A DNA stretch of 64,000 nucleotides from Cryoendolithus antarcticus. Lineage: Eukaryota; Ascomycota; Dothideomycetes; Cladosporiales; Cladosporiaceae. Below, one piece after another: positions 1 through 9,618 of this stretch. Position 1 is the first letter of the stretch. Every line of letters starts with the position of its first letter. The stretch is from NCBI GenBank assembly GCA_002077065.1, contig NAJO01000032.1, positions 310,001-374,000 of the forward strand. Direction: 5' to 3'. A model generated the notes under the pieces. That model was not told the DNA's origin, ran no database searches, and saw only the letters and a list, made by a program, of their open reading frames with translations. The position numbers were made by a program, and so were the translations under genes.

Positions 1-1143
1 TTGCCAATCGGCTACTTTGGCAGCACACTCGCTAGCCACGGCGACGACTTCGAGCCGGACTCTGAGTTCGGCCAATGCCTGGGACAGCTCGGCCGTGCGA
101 ATGAGCGGCTCGCGCGCGTGCAAGAGACATATGTAGCCAACGCGACTTCCAGCTGGCTGGAGTCCGTCGAGCGCTCGCAGATTCAGATGAAGGAGTATCA
201 GAAAGCCAAGGCTAAATTGGAGAGCCGACGACTTGCATATGATACTGCGCAGCGCAATGTACAGAAGATGAAAAAGGAAGACTTCAGGGCTGAGGAGGAA
301 CTGCGAAGCCAAAAAGCCAAGTACGAGGAGAGCAGCGAGGATGTGTATAGGCGGATGTTGGATATCAAGGAGGCAGAGGCGGATAGTATTGCGGATTTGT
401 CGAGCTTTCTGGAGGCAGAATTGACGTACTATGACCGATGTCGGGAGGTGTTGCTACAGGTCAAGAGGGAATGGCCGGCGTATGTTGTTCTGCTTCGGAT
501 GTAATATCGTGGTCACGATGCTAACATCTATCCCAGTGCTACCGCACCGTCACGCTCCGACACAGCCTCCCCAGTCAACGGGCTTGCACGTCGCGGCACC
601 CGATCTCGCTCTAACACAGCGACATCGTACACAGACCGCTTCTCGCGCATAGCCGAAGAGCCAGTCATTGAAGCACCGGCACGCATCAGCTCTCGTCTCC
701 CGTCTGGGCAGAACTCACCTCGCCGTGAGCTACCTGGCTTCGACTTACAGATGCCTGCACGCCCGACTATCAGCAGGACGAACTCTAATTTCGAAGGACC
801 GTCTGCACGAGATGTCAGTCCAGCGGGTGGCATGACCCGGCTCACTAGAGTCCCCACTGCAGATAGCGTCTCGATCTCAGCTGCACGACTGAATTTACGA
901 AACACTCAGGCACCCGCATCACAGTATGGAGGTAACAGTGGTGGCAATATCTTCGACGACGACTCACATAGCGAGCATCACTCAGATGGGTCTGACTTCG
1001 CGCCTTCGAACCAAAGACGACAGAGTTGGGTTGATGGACGCAAACCGCCGCCCCCGCCACCGCCGAGCCGTGCGAAGAAGCCGCCTCCACCTCCGCCTCT
1101 GAAGAGGAGTGCATTGAGCGAGAGTCAGGTCAGTCAGTATTGA
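1..1143 (+). CDS. BAR-domain protein with proline-rich tail, 5' partial (join 1..479, 537..1143)
   Basis: The 3' part of a membrane-curvature protein of the fungal BAR family. The first exon enters from the left edge and encodes about 159 residues of long amphipathic helices rich in E/K/Q, ending in LTYYDRCREVLLQVKREWP, the typical C-terminal helix of an endophilin-like BAR domain. A 57-nt intron (480..536, GTATGT donor, CTAAC branch, CAG acceptor) joins in phase 2 to a Ser/Thr/Arg-rich disordered exon. This exon carries two poly-proline runs near the C terminus (PPPPPPPSR and PPPPPPLKR), likely SH3-ligand sites, and ends in SESQVSQY. No SH3 domain is encoded before the stop at 1141. BAR proteins shape membranes in endocytosis; the exact orthologue is not identifiable without the N terminus. 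Confidence 0.85.
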
Positions 1144-1350
1144 GACTGAGCGGAGGCTGCAATCGTTGGCGCACACAATTGGCGCCAGGGCTGGGACTTC
1201 GTTGGGAGGGAACTACTATACCCAGATACGTTGATAACTTTCGAGCACGCTTGTCTCGCACAAAGTCTGCCTTGCTACGCTAAGGCTCCAGATGCTCGCA
1301 TCGGTGCTCTACCTCGTCTATGACATTTTCACCCTCTCAATGCTGACTTC

Positions 1351-2844
1351 TCAAGTCCGGTAATCCCCATTGATAGTCACATACTCATGGCTGAAATCGC
1401 AAGTCCAGAATACGGCTTCACGTTGATCCTCATGACCCGTTCGCTCGGGCCGATCATCGAGGTTGACAAGAATCTCCAAGTTCTCCGCTTCCAATATCTG
1501 CTTCGCCCGAGCCTCGTCGACCTTCTCCGGCTCCCCACGCACAAGCAGCTTCAGCTCTTCACTACCATCCGTAGGCAGAAAGCTCACGCTCGTGTTCCCC
1601 GGTTCAAAGCCAATAGGATTGCTACGCATCGGAATCTCGGGCGAGTCCATGAGCATTGGCGCGTACCCGATCGCGCACAGAATACGTCCCCAATTGGCAT
1701 CCTTGCCATACAGCGCGGTCTTCACCAGCGAGCTCGTGGCAATGCTTACGGCTGCGCGCTTCGCTACCATGATGTTCTTGTCCGAACGCACGCGGATTGT
1801 AACGAACTTCGTCGCGCCCTCCCCGTCGCGCACGATGAGTTTAGCGAGGTCTCGCATGAGGTCTGTCAGTGCGGCTAGGAAGGCGACGTGGTCTGGATCG
1901 GTGTTTGGGGCTGGCCTGAGATCCTTCTTTTTCAATCGGCCGTTCTTACTGTACATTTCAGGGTAAGCTAGGGGTTGCACGCCTTCGGGTGATGCGGCGG
2001 CGTTGGCGAAGAAGGCTACGGTGTCGTTGGTGCTTGTGTCGCCGTCCACGGAAATGCTGTTGAATGTTGTATTGGCTGCTTCACGCAGAACGGTCTGCAT
2101 TGATTCCGGATGTATGGCTGCGTCCGTGCAGACGATCGCGAGCAAGGTGGCCATGTTTGGATGGATCATGCCGGCGCCTTTCGTCATGCCCGCAATGCTG
2201 TAGGTAGTCTCTGGGTGTGAGGGTAGCGTGAAGGTTCGAGAGATTAGCTTCGGAAAGGTGTCAGTAGTACATATAGCCTGAGCAGCGTTCATCCAGTGCT
2301 GATGATCTGATCCAAGTGCCGCGTGAGCCTTTGGTATCGCATTTGTGATCTTCTCGATTGGGAGCTGCTGGCCAATGACTCCAGTGCTCATGACGAGTGT
2401 CTGAGGCACATCCTCAGCTGCACTTCCAGTACAGGCGTCTGCTGCAGTCGACATAGCTCGGGCATTCTCACGCCCTTCGATACCAGTGACAGCATTGGCA
2501 CAGCCAGAGTTCACAACTACACCTCGGAAGCCCTCTGACTGTCGCTGCTCGAGCAAGTCCTTTGACACAGTGACAGGTGCCGCCTTGAAGAGATTTCGCG
2601 TGAAAATGGCAGTAGCTGGGCAGGGCTTCTCGGAAATGATCAGGGCCACATCGTCAAATTTCGTGTTCGACGCCTTCACGCCAGCATAAGCGCTGCCCGC
2701 GAGGAAGCCTTTCGGATATGTACCTGTCGTTGGCACATACTTCTGTTTGGCGGCTGGTATCGAGCGCTCGGCTGGTGCAGAGTACGATCGATACTGCGAC
2801 AGGCTCAAGCAGACTCGCTTGATCGTGGGACTTCTCTGAGCCAT
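1351..2844 (-). CDS. ARG7: Arginine biosynthesis bifunctional protein ArgJ (glutamate N-acetyltransferase), mitochondrial
   Basis: Single-exon 497-residue protein of the ArgJ/ornithine acetyltransferase family. It transfers acetyl from N-acetylornithine to glutamate and so recycles the acetyl group in the arginine pathway in the mitochondrial matrix. The N terminus is Arg/Ser-rich ([10 protein letters not shown]...), consistent with a targeting peptide. The diagnostic autocleavage site [15 protein letters not shown] is present; Thr233 is the expected new N terminus and nucleophile, splitting the protein into alpha (1-232) and beta (233-497) chains. [12 protein letters not shown] and [20 protein letters not shown] are further family signatures. 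The C terminus [12 protein letters not shown] closes the fold as in other members. Length matches fungal orthologues (about 440-490). Its 3' end faces the BAR gene with a 207-bp gap. Confidence 0.97.
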   Translation of the reverse strand: MAQRSPTIKRVCLSLSQYRSYSAPAERSIPAAKQKYVPTTGTYPKGFLAGSAYAGVKASNTKFDDVALIISEKPCPATAIFTRNLFKAAPVTVSKDLLEQRQSEGFRGVVVNSGCANAVTGIEGRENARAMSTAADACTGSAAEDVPQTLVMSTGVIGQQLPIEKITNAIPKAHAALGSDHQHWMNAAQAICTTDTFPKLISRTFTLPSHPETTYSIAGMTKGAGMIHPNMATLLAIVCTDAAIHPESMQTVLREAANTTFNSISVDGDTSTNDTVAFFANAAASPEGVQPLAYPEMYSKNGRLKKKDLRPAPNTDPDHVAFLAALTDLMRDLAKLIVRDGEGATKFVTIRVRSDKNIMVAKRAAVSIATSSLVKTALYGKDANWGRILCAIGYAPMLMDSPEIPMRSNPIGFEPGNTSVSFLPTDGSEELKLLVRGEPEKVDEARAKQILEAENLEILVNLDDRPERTGHEDQREAVFWTCDFSHEYVTINGDYRT

Positions 2845-3508
2845 TGGGAACGGTTATTGGAGATCTTGAGACGCAAGAGTTGTCGACCGTCTATCTTTTA
2901 CACCAGCATGTCTAGCGCTCTCCAGTCGATACGAGTCACTTCGCTACTTCCCACCGATCTCGCCGCACTATTCGTTGTGGGCTCCAAGGTTATTGCTCAG
3001 AGTCACATTGACCTGTAGGGCGTGCGCTTAGATCAGGATTTGCCGTGCGGCTGTTCCCGAACCTGCCCAACAGCCCAACTGATAAATTCGCTCGTCAATA
3101 TCATTGCGCTCAATTTCGCCTCGACGACACTGAGGTCTTGTCCTTTCTCAGATATTCTCAAGCACCTCATGATTGAAGTGGTCACTCCAAGAAAATGATC
3201 AAGAAGTGGGACATACACGTTGCGCGGGCTTGATGGACTCACATGGTGACATGTGTGCTATCCATGCAGTCATGTGAGCGATTGGATATTATAGGGCTGC
3301 ATTTTGCGATTGTTTACTTCTTCACACGCACTCCTTGTGGTCAGAACAAGACTGGCACGATTGTCTCACGACGGTAATTCAGCTAAAGCGAACAGAAGTG
3401 TACCATTTTCTGGGTGCCGTGAATGCCCCAGGCATTCCCCTCATCTAAGCAGGCATCTTTATCACTTGCTCAATCTCCCGGGCGTTCGTACGCTCCTCCA
3501 AAGTTCCT
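2845..3508. other. Intergenic, upstream region of ARG7
   Basis: 664 bp between ARG7 (promoter side) and the 3' end of the hypothetical gene at 3509..4237, both on the minus strand. Only short unsupported reading frames are present. I see no repeat, RNA gene or clear TATA element. Confidence 0.5.
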
Positions 3509-4237
3509 TCATCTCATCGCCTTCACCTCCTTGTCACAGTACGCGTGTGCGCCCCACTTGGACATCCGACCGCGGCGAAATTTGATCCCGAACCGATGCT
3601 CCAGCTTTTTGGTCTTGCGCTGGAATGAAGTGATGCACCAAGCCTTGGCCTTACGCAGTCTGTCTGTCGCCTTCGCAGCAGCTCGCAAGTCGCCAAAGGT
3701 GTGCCCGTCCTGGCGACCAGCGAGCTCAAGATTGTTGGCGGCTTTCTTGTCCACGGCGTCTTCTGGCGGATCGCCGTCACGTTTCGAATTGCCTTCGTGT
3801 GCCTGAATCAGCGCACACAAGTTGGGCGAAGCTGGTCCAGACGGGCTGTATCTAGGCGAACTATCTTCTGAGGATGTCGTGATTGTCGATATCGGGCTCG
3901 ACGCTGAGAATCGGCAGATCCGCGGTTGGAAGCAAGTGATCTGAGGAGGGTGGCAGCGCTGACAGATCTCGGTCCAGCTGCATTCGTGACAGAGTTGTTG
4001 GATGTGGAGGACGAGCATGAAGTGTCGATCGGTTTTACGACGCGAGACCACGTCGCTTTCTGCACATCTCTGGGCAAGTGAGAGGTGCTTGTCACGTCCC
4101 TTTGCGTGCTCTTGATTACCATCGTCTTCGGGAAGCTTCCTTATGTCGCCGACACTTGAGCCGCAGGTGCAAGAAATCTCCCCATTCACGTCGATGCGGC
4201 GGCCCACAGCAGCAATGCCAGTGGTGTAGATGAGCAT
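3509..4237 (-). CDS. Hypothetical protein with Cys/His-rich segment
   Basis: A 242-residue open frame that I do not recognise. It has a Cys pair near the N terminus (SCTCGS), a Cys/His cluster in the first half (CHECSWTEICQRCHP, resembling a zinc-binding knot), a Ser/Pro-rich linker, and a basic C-terminal third (KKLEHRFGIKFRRGRMSKW). The frame is open over 729 nt, which is unlikely but not impossible by chance at this GC content. An overlapping minus-strand frame of 104 codons (3808..4122) competes, so an intron or different exon structure cannot be excluded. It lies 41 bp downstream of the start of nothing else: the neighbouring hydrolase ends at 4279 on the same strand, so the two genes would be tightly spaced. 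Function unknown. Confidence 0.45.
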   Translation of the reverse strand: MLIYTTGIAAVGRRIDVNGEISCTCGSSVGDIRKLPEDDGNQEHAKGRDKHLSLAQRCAESDVVSRRKTDRHFMLVLHIQQLCHECSWTEICQRCHPPQITCFQPRICRFSASSPISTITTSSEDSSPRYSPSGPASPNLCALIQAHEGNSKRDGDPPEDAVDKKAANNLELAGRQDGHTFGDLRAAAKATDRLRKAKAWCITSFQRKTKKLEHRFGIKFRRGRMSKWGAHAYCDKEVKAMR

Positions 4238-4278
4238 TCACACGCGTATTGCGCAACAGTAGTTCACTCGGCCGACGA

Positions 4279-5343
4279 CTAGCCATGCAGCATTTGCTGC
4301 TTTAGAGTCGCTACAATGTCCTTCCTGCACCCGATCACGAGACTCAGATGCGCTTCATCCCTTGTGATCAGCCTCGCAGACCCACCGATCGCATCGCGGA
4401 TTGCCTGACCTACAGCTGGGCTCAGACTTGCGTCCCTTCTCCCGTACCACAGCGTGATCGGCAAGGTAGGTCTGATCTCACTAACAGTGAAGCCAAGATT
4501 GCTCGCACAAATGACTTCCCTCTCGATCATATGGTCCTCAATCCCGTGCTTACAGACTTCTCGCAGTGACTCGTACACGCAGGCGACGAAGTCATCGTCC
4601 CGCATGAGTGCCATGTCCTTCGCGTCGGGACCGATGTAGGGGACGTACCATGCCTTAGAGCGAGTCTGAGTCGTGCTGATAAAATCTTCCAAAGATTGTG
4701 TGTTCAGCTGCTCCAGCTCTTTGGAGTATGCCCAGCGAATAATCGAAGGTAGGAGCTTGGACATATTGAAGAACGTATACGTCGTCCAGTTGGAGTGTGA
4801 CATTGTTAGATCGAAAGGGCCCATGCCGGCTACGACAGCCACGCTTCTCAGCTCGTCAGCGGGGAGAGCATGAGCACATGCTAGAGCGTAGATTCCACCC
4901 CCACTAACTCCCATGACACTGTACGTCGCAGCCTTCAAGTGCCGCGCTAGGAGACGGATGTCTTCCGCATGGTCGAGCACAGTGCGACCAACATGTTGGT
5001 CGCTGAGACCGATGCCAGGGCGATCGACGGCTACAATGCGGACGCCGGACTCGAGTCCTGCGTCGTGATACCAGGCACCTGTCAGACGACAGTCGCCGAG
5101 ACCATGGAGATAGAAGATTGTGGGGCCAGTCTCGGCGCCGTAAGTTGCGTAGCCAAGAGAGCGGCCGCCTGGTAGTGAGAAGGTTTGGTGGCTGGTAGGT
5201 CTGTGAATGACCTCGAGACTTGCCTTCCAGTCGCATGGGGATGGGGCTCGAAGGGCTTGATCATCGCTGGTGTCGAGTGCAGGTACATCCAGCGGGTTGA
5301 CAGCTGCTCCGACAGCTTGTGACGGTGTATCTGCTGCAGTCAT
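4279..5343 (-). CDS. Alpha/beta hydrolase fold protein
   Basis: Single-exon 354-residue cytosolic-type alpha/beta hydrolase (Abhydrolase_1/6). After a ~50-residue leader the core begins with SLGYATYGAETGPTIFYLHG, where HG precedes the oxyanion loop. The strand VRIVAVDRPGIGLSD is the usual DRPGxGxS block. The nucleophile elbow is GVSGGG (Ser in SVMGVSGGGIYALA). The acid is probably Asp in LWYGRRDASL and the histidine is in TRDEAHLSLV near the C terminus. The catalytic triad therefore appears complete. No signal peptide is visible. Substrate unknown; fungal members include esterases and epoxide-hydrolase-like enzymes. Divergently transcribed from AIM24 across a 449-bp gap. Confidence 0.9.
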   Translation of the reverse strand: MTAADTPSQAVGAAVNPLDVPALDTSDDQALRAPSPCDWKASLEVIHRPTSHQTFSLPGGRSLGYATYGAETGPTIFYLHGLGDCRLTGAWYHDAGLESGVRIVAVDRPGIGLSDQHVGRTVLDHAEDIRLLARHLKAATYSVMGVSGGGIYALACAHALPADELRSVAVVAGMGPFDLTMSHSNWTTYTFFNMSKLLPSIIRWAYSKELEQLNTQSLEDFISTTQTRSKAWYVPYIGPDAKDMALMRDDDFVACVYESLREVCKHGIEDHMIEREVICASNLGFTVSEIRPTLPITLWYGRRDASLSPAVGQAIRDAIGGSARLITRDEAHLSLVIGCRKDIVATLKQQMLHG

Positions 5344-5792
5344 GATCCCTGTGGTGAAGTCAGTGGTCCCTGGGTTGTTTGCAAAAAGGTCATGTCGTCT
5401 CTACCTTCTCGCGAGAGAACGACGGGAGGATATGCTAAGGCGAAGCAGGCAAAGGAGACATATAGTGCTGCCTACATGATCCCTGACGGTTGCATCCCGT
5501 GTGTGCATGGCACGGGCGATCATGCTGCCAGCAGCGCAAGATGCTTGCGCAGAGACGAAGAGCAAGACGTGCGCACGCCGTACATCAAAGCCATGGTATT
5601 TGACAGTAAGCGGCGCTTCATTGCTATGGCAATCCGAAGCCTTTGGGGCAAAAGAAGGAGCGAAGGAGTTAGCACGGTGAGGTCCACGGTCGCGGAAAGT
5701 ACATCCCGTATGTAATCCCGAGGTAAATCCGCGTGTACCAAAAAGCGTTCTACGCGAACTCATCGTGAGCCTGATGAGGAGAGGCATACACA
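5344..5792. promoter_or_regulatory. Divergent promoter region, hydrolase / AIM24
   Basis: 449 bp between two divergent start codons, so it must hold both promoters. No recognisable TATA box or repeat stands out. Short open frames on both strands overlap here but have no protein-like features. Confidence 0.5.
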
Positions 5793-7063
5793 ATGCGGCA
5801 TCGCATATTGGAGCCCGCATGCGCATCATGCCGACACACCCTGAGGCGTAGTAATGCTCCATCTCGCCGCTCCGTCCACATTAGCCCGACGCCCTCCTCC
5901 ACCGAGCCATCCCAGAGCTTAAGCCCGGCCAATGCCAGCAGCGCGAGCACAACAGGCGCCGGTATGACTACCATATTCTGCCGAGCTAGGCATAACGACT
6001 AACAAGACTTAGATGCACGCTTCGAAGTGCTAAGCAGCCCGTTCTCCCTCCTCTCCGCCTCCATCTCCGCCTCTCAGAACCTGTATACCCGCAAAGGCAC
6101 GTTGGTGGGCTTCAATGGCAAGCCCGAAGATGCCGTCTCGACTCTGTCCCTACTTGGGCCCTTTCGAAGAGCCTTCCTCGGCGTACCGTTCGTCTACCAA
6201 AAGGTCACGTCAAGTACACCCTACACAGCCCTGATCGCGACACGGTCGGCCATAACGTCCATGGTAGTGGTACATCTTGATGGGCGGCTCGACTGGATCA
6301 TAGCGCAGCGTAATGCGTTGTTGGCGTGGACGGGACATACATTGAGTCTGTCGCCGAGGGTGAACACGAAGATGGTGAGCTTCAAGTTTATTGTGCACTA
6401 CCGACAACAGACTAACGGACCAAGAGTCTAGCACACTGGGGTAATACACACGTCACCGGACGAGGCCTTCTCGCATTGAGTGGCCGTGGCCAAATACACC
6501 AAGTCACGCTCAAGACTGGCGAGGAGTACGTCTTGCACCCCAGCAATGTGGTGGCGTACAGCCAGATGCCGAACGCGCCACAGCCATATCGCTTCAAGGC
6601 AAATCTGCTGAGGTTGCAAATCCCGAAGACTGCGTGGCTCTCGGAGTCGCGCTTCTGGCGGACGATGCGGGAGACGACTATCTGGAGGTTTCTTAGCAAT
6701 ACTTCGTATGCGCTTAGAACCACAGCTCGACGGACGATATGGGGTGATCGGGTATGATCGAGTGCATGATGTGGTGCAGAGTCCATGACTGACATGCAGA
6801 AGCTTTTCCTACACTTCCGCGGTCCAGTCACCATTCTGATACAATCTCGAGGTGGCGCCTTGCGTGACGTGCTCACCGCCCGAGACGTCAATGAGATCGC
6901 CGACAGTCCGGCCGGCATTGTGCCTCCAGCAACATCTTTGACATCTGCTGGCGAAGCTGGCGCCTCACCATTGGGAGGCACGCCGGCTGCGAATCTGAAG
7001 TCGACGAGTATGAGCTTCGCCACCGTTCGAAGCGGCAAGATTGACTGGGAGAAGTCACCGTAG
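5793..7063 (+). CDS. AIM24: Altered inheritance of mitochondria protein 24 (join 5793..5961, 6013..6374, 6425..6751, 6800..7063)
   Basis: Four exons give a 373-residue mitochondrial AIM24-family protein (inner-membrane protein linked in yeast to MICOS integrity and respiratory-chain organisation). The N terminus is rich in Arg/Ser (a likely presequence). It is followed by [15 protein letters not shown] and [14 protein letters not shown], the conserved start of the TRAP-like beta domain. [18 protein letters not shown] and [14 protein letters not shown] in exon 3 are family hallmarks, and [15 protein letters not shown] opens exon 4. The introns are 51, 50 and 48 nt, all with GT donors and CTAAC or CTGAC branch sites. 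The second acceptor is AAG rather than YAG; it is chosen because the nearby TAG at 6431 would break the frame, while AAG joins KM to SLAHWGN in phase 0. Confidence in identity is high; exact start is likely but not proven. Confidence 0.92.
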
Positions 7064-8117
7064 CCAAGTTATGGTGGTCGGGGAGTGTACTGATAGTAGT
7101 GGAACAGATACATGTAAAACACTCACACACATGATATCCAGATCACGCACTCGGTGTGCCCTCACAGACCTATCTTTCTCTCTGACGATCTTTACCGCCA
7201 TGCCCCTATCCGATCAATTTTCCGTGGTAGCTGCGAGCACTCAGGTAGCATGCTTTATATACTGTATTCAGAGGTGTTCAGACAGGGAAGTAGCTGAGAC
7301 CACAAGCCAGTGGAGCAGATGTCGCAGAGGGCGACCCTTCCCTTTTGCATGATTTTTTGTTGATCGCCGAGTTCGAATCCCACGATGTTGTCTTTGATTC
7401 TCTCACTTCACTGCAAAAGTATGAACATTAGGTACGAGAAGATGAGAGAGGTCTCGGTTCCGCACTACGATTACTGACCCACGACGACCTCAGTCCAGGC
7501 CTTTGACGCAGATGGGGGCGCGGGGGAGCAGGGGAATGGCGGATGTCAGAGTAAAGAGGACATGGAGACGGGACAGGAACTGGGTGGTATGCGTGATGTT
7601 TCTGAGTAAGATGAACTCCTCCGCGGGTAGGGGCAAAAGCTGACTTCTAATGGGGTGCAATACACTCGTTTCCGATGGCTGCTACTCGGACTACTTATCG
7701 TCGGCAAACTCGACGGCGTCAGACCGCCTCACCATGATCCCAGCACCAGTTCTACGGGTGATAGAGCTGTCTCTACGTCTATGTGCGCCTCAGGGTCAGA
7801 GGGCCTGCCGCACACTCGAGAGCCTCCGCGCTAACAGCTACCCTGGTGTCACAATAGGGACAAAGCGTCTGGCGACGAAGGCTGAGGGCGCTATGCCACG
7901 CAACCCGGATGACAATGCGTGTGTAGAATCGCGGAGCTGAGAGCTGGAGGCGGCTGGTGATCTTTGTGGAAGGAGTAGGACCGCGGGTCGGATAGGATCA
8001 GGAGCGTTGGTTGTGCTCGATCAGCAGCGCGGTCCCACCGTGCAATTCTTCGGTCCGAGCGCAGCCATAGTAAAGTGCTGGTATAGGGTTACGTAGTTTG
8101 AATATAGCGATGCCACG
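7064..8117. other. Intergenic between convergent genes
   Basis: 1,054 bp between the 3' ends of AIM24 (+) and the HET-s-like gene (-). It contains only short frames without protein character and a G-rich stretch near 7510-7545. No partner NLR gene or exon of one is recognisable here. Confidence 0.5.
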
Positions 8118-9002
8118 CTACCTAGTGTACTCAATGCTGTGCCCGATGTGTGATTTAGCACTGCCATTCACACTGAGACTGCCGATACTGATGTTACTAC
8201 CACGGTCGTGCTGGTAGTCCGGTGTGTCCTCGTTGCCCAGATGCACCGTGCCATCGCCCTTGATACTGGCGTCTCGGATATCGAGTCCACGCGCGTTTTC
8301 TTGACGCTTGATAGCTGCCGTGAAGACTGTGTCGGTGTTCTCTAGTAGCGCCGGCAGCAGCTCGAGGGTAGTGTCGTCCAGTGTCGCGACTTCATCTCGA
8401 GCCAGCTGGTCCTCGCGCTGCGTCATCTCTGGGTCGATGGCTGGGAAGAGTTTCTCGAGCTCGGTGACGAGCTTTGAAACTTCGTCTACGAGGGTGTCGA
8501 GGTTCTTCTGTTGGTAGAGAGCCCATCTTGTCCGGTCATGAACTCCAGTCGCCACACTGAGTGCTTCCGCGTAGCCGTGCTTGATCTTCGTCATGGCTTT
8601 GCCGGCGGTGATGTGCTCTGTGGATGCAAGCTGCATCTCTGTGCTCGGATCGAGGGTCTCGGTCTCAGTGTTGGAGCTCGTATCGGCGTTCCGAGCTGCG
8701 CGTTTCTTGAACGAGACAGAGTCTTTCTCGGCTCGTTCGAACTGCTCCTTGATCTCTTCGAGCAGCTCCTTGACGAATCCGACATCTTCTTCCCTGTATG
8801 TTGAGAGCTTTGCCTGCAGGGCCTCGGCGTTGGTGATATCTACTGCCTTGCCCCACCGCAGGAGATGGATGTGGGCAGCTTCTAGTCGGATGGCGCAGGA
8901 GGCATAGTCTGGCTTGAAGTTGCGGCCGAGCTGGATAAGCTCGAAGTAATCGATACATGTAAGGAAAAGACCTGGCGCGCTCGATGCTGTGAGGCCAGAC
9001 AT
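8118..9002 (-). CDS. HET-s-like protein: HeLo domain plus two C-terminal amyloid motifs
   Basis: A 294-residue protein with the architecture of the fungal prion and cell-death effector HET-s/HET-S. Residues 1 to about 225 form a helical HeLo (prion-inhibition and propagation) domain: GLFLTCIDYFELIQLGRNF, DYASCAIRLEAAHIHLLRWG and KAVDI match the family's first helices closely. The last 60 residues are Gly/Asn/Ser-rich and hold two imperfect repeats, DASIKGDGTVHLGN (around 244-257) and GSLSVNGSAKSHIGH (around 274-288). They are spaced like the two pseudo-repeats of HET-s and end in the same x-V/A-x-[HQ]-[LI]-G-[NH] pattern. In HET-s the amyloid templates refolding of HeLo into a membrane-active form; applying that here is inference. 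The N terminus is about 5 residues shorter than HET-s. A short upstream exon near 9065-9125 with a GTAGGT or GTAGAA donor and the CACAG acceptor at 8989 is possible but unproven. Confidence 0.85.
   Translation of the reverse strand: MSGLTASSAPGLFLTCIDYFELIQLGRNFKPDYASCAIRLEAAHIHLLRWGKAVDITNAEALQAKLSTYREEDVGFVKELLEEIKEQFERAEKDSVSFKKRAARNADTSSNTETETLDPSTEMQLASTEHITAGKAMTKIKHGYAEALSVATGVHDRTRWALYQQKNLDTLVDEVSKLVTELEKLFPAIDPEMTQREDQLARDEVATLDDTTLELLPALLENTDTVFTAAIKRQENARGLDIRDASIKGDGTVHLGNEDTPDYQHDRGSNISIGSLSVNGSAKSHIGHSIEYTR
8139..8282 (-). repeat. Two HET-s-type amyloid pseudo-repeats (protein level)
   Basis: Encoded repeat 1 spans 8232..8282 (residues 241-257) and repeat 2 spans 8139..8189 (residues 272-288). 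Both follow S-[IV]-x-G-x-[GA]-x-x-H-[LI]-G-[NH] and are separated by a 14-residue Asp/Gln/His/Arg linker. This matches the paired HET-s related amyloid motif, in which each repeat contributes one rung of a beta-solenoid. Confidence 0.75.
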
Positions 9003-9618
9003 TGCGAGATCAAAGTGCAGAGATAAAAGATGATAGGAGACAAGGAATAAGAGAGCGCATTCTACCTACCTTAGCGACCAGAGCTGGATTGCTGGTGAGG
9101 CTGAGCTCATGGTCGACCGGCTGCATCTATCATGCAGCCACTCGTAGGCTGCAGGAGCCGACGGTCGGGTTCGTCTTGTTGCTGTGCATGGGCTGGTGTT
9201 GGTTAGTGGTCACTCGTAACGTGTGAATCGCACATAGTAGATGGAAAATTGCATTGTACGATACAATGTCGGCGCAGTCGTGCAAAGAGAGATCATGAGG
9301 TTGGAAGTCAATGCCCCAAACATCCGCCAAGACACTTCGACTGCCGCCAGCGACGTCACCGGTCTTGGGCAGCAGCTGCCGGCGGGCTCAGCCTTCCTAC
9401 CACACGCCGTGGGCGCGTGCCTGCCGTCGCTCCATCCCACTATCGATTAGAAGTCGCATCCCACCCGCTGGTCGCACCACTCTTGCAGTCACAAGCCAGC
9501 GCATCTACCCGCGCGGCGCACTCACTGCCAGCCTTGCTGAGCTACTGTGCAAGGCTCCCAATATCAAACCCCACTCAACCAACGCCCCGGCCACAAGCAT
9601 CAACATCACATCACTACA
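9003..9618. promoter_or_regulatory. Divergent promoter region, HET-s-like / DUF3824 gene
   Basis: 616 bp between divergent starts. The right part (about 9450-9618) is C/A-rich and ends in the context CACTACAATG, typical of a fungal 5' UTR. An in-frame ATG 24 codons upstream (9547) lies in this leader and is not preferred. Part of the left end may be an extra first exon of the HET-s-like gene. Confidence 0.5.

Noticed and set aside
5401..5862. 153-codon minus frame over the hydrolase/AIM24 promoter
   Set aside because: It overlaps the first exon of AIM24 in antisense and lacks protein character.
7360..7390. GTTCGAATCC resembling a tRNA B box
   Set aside because: The flanking bases do not form a T-stem, and no A box or cloverleaf could be made from the upstream sequence.
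9547..9618. Upstream in-frame start for the DUF3824 gene
   Set aside because: The 24 extra residues are encoded by a C/A-rich leader, and ATG 9619 has a better context (CACTACAATG) right where the Arg-rich protein begins.
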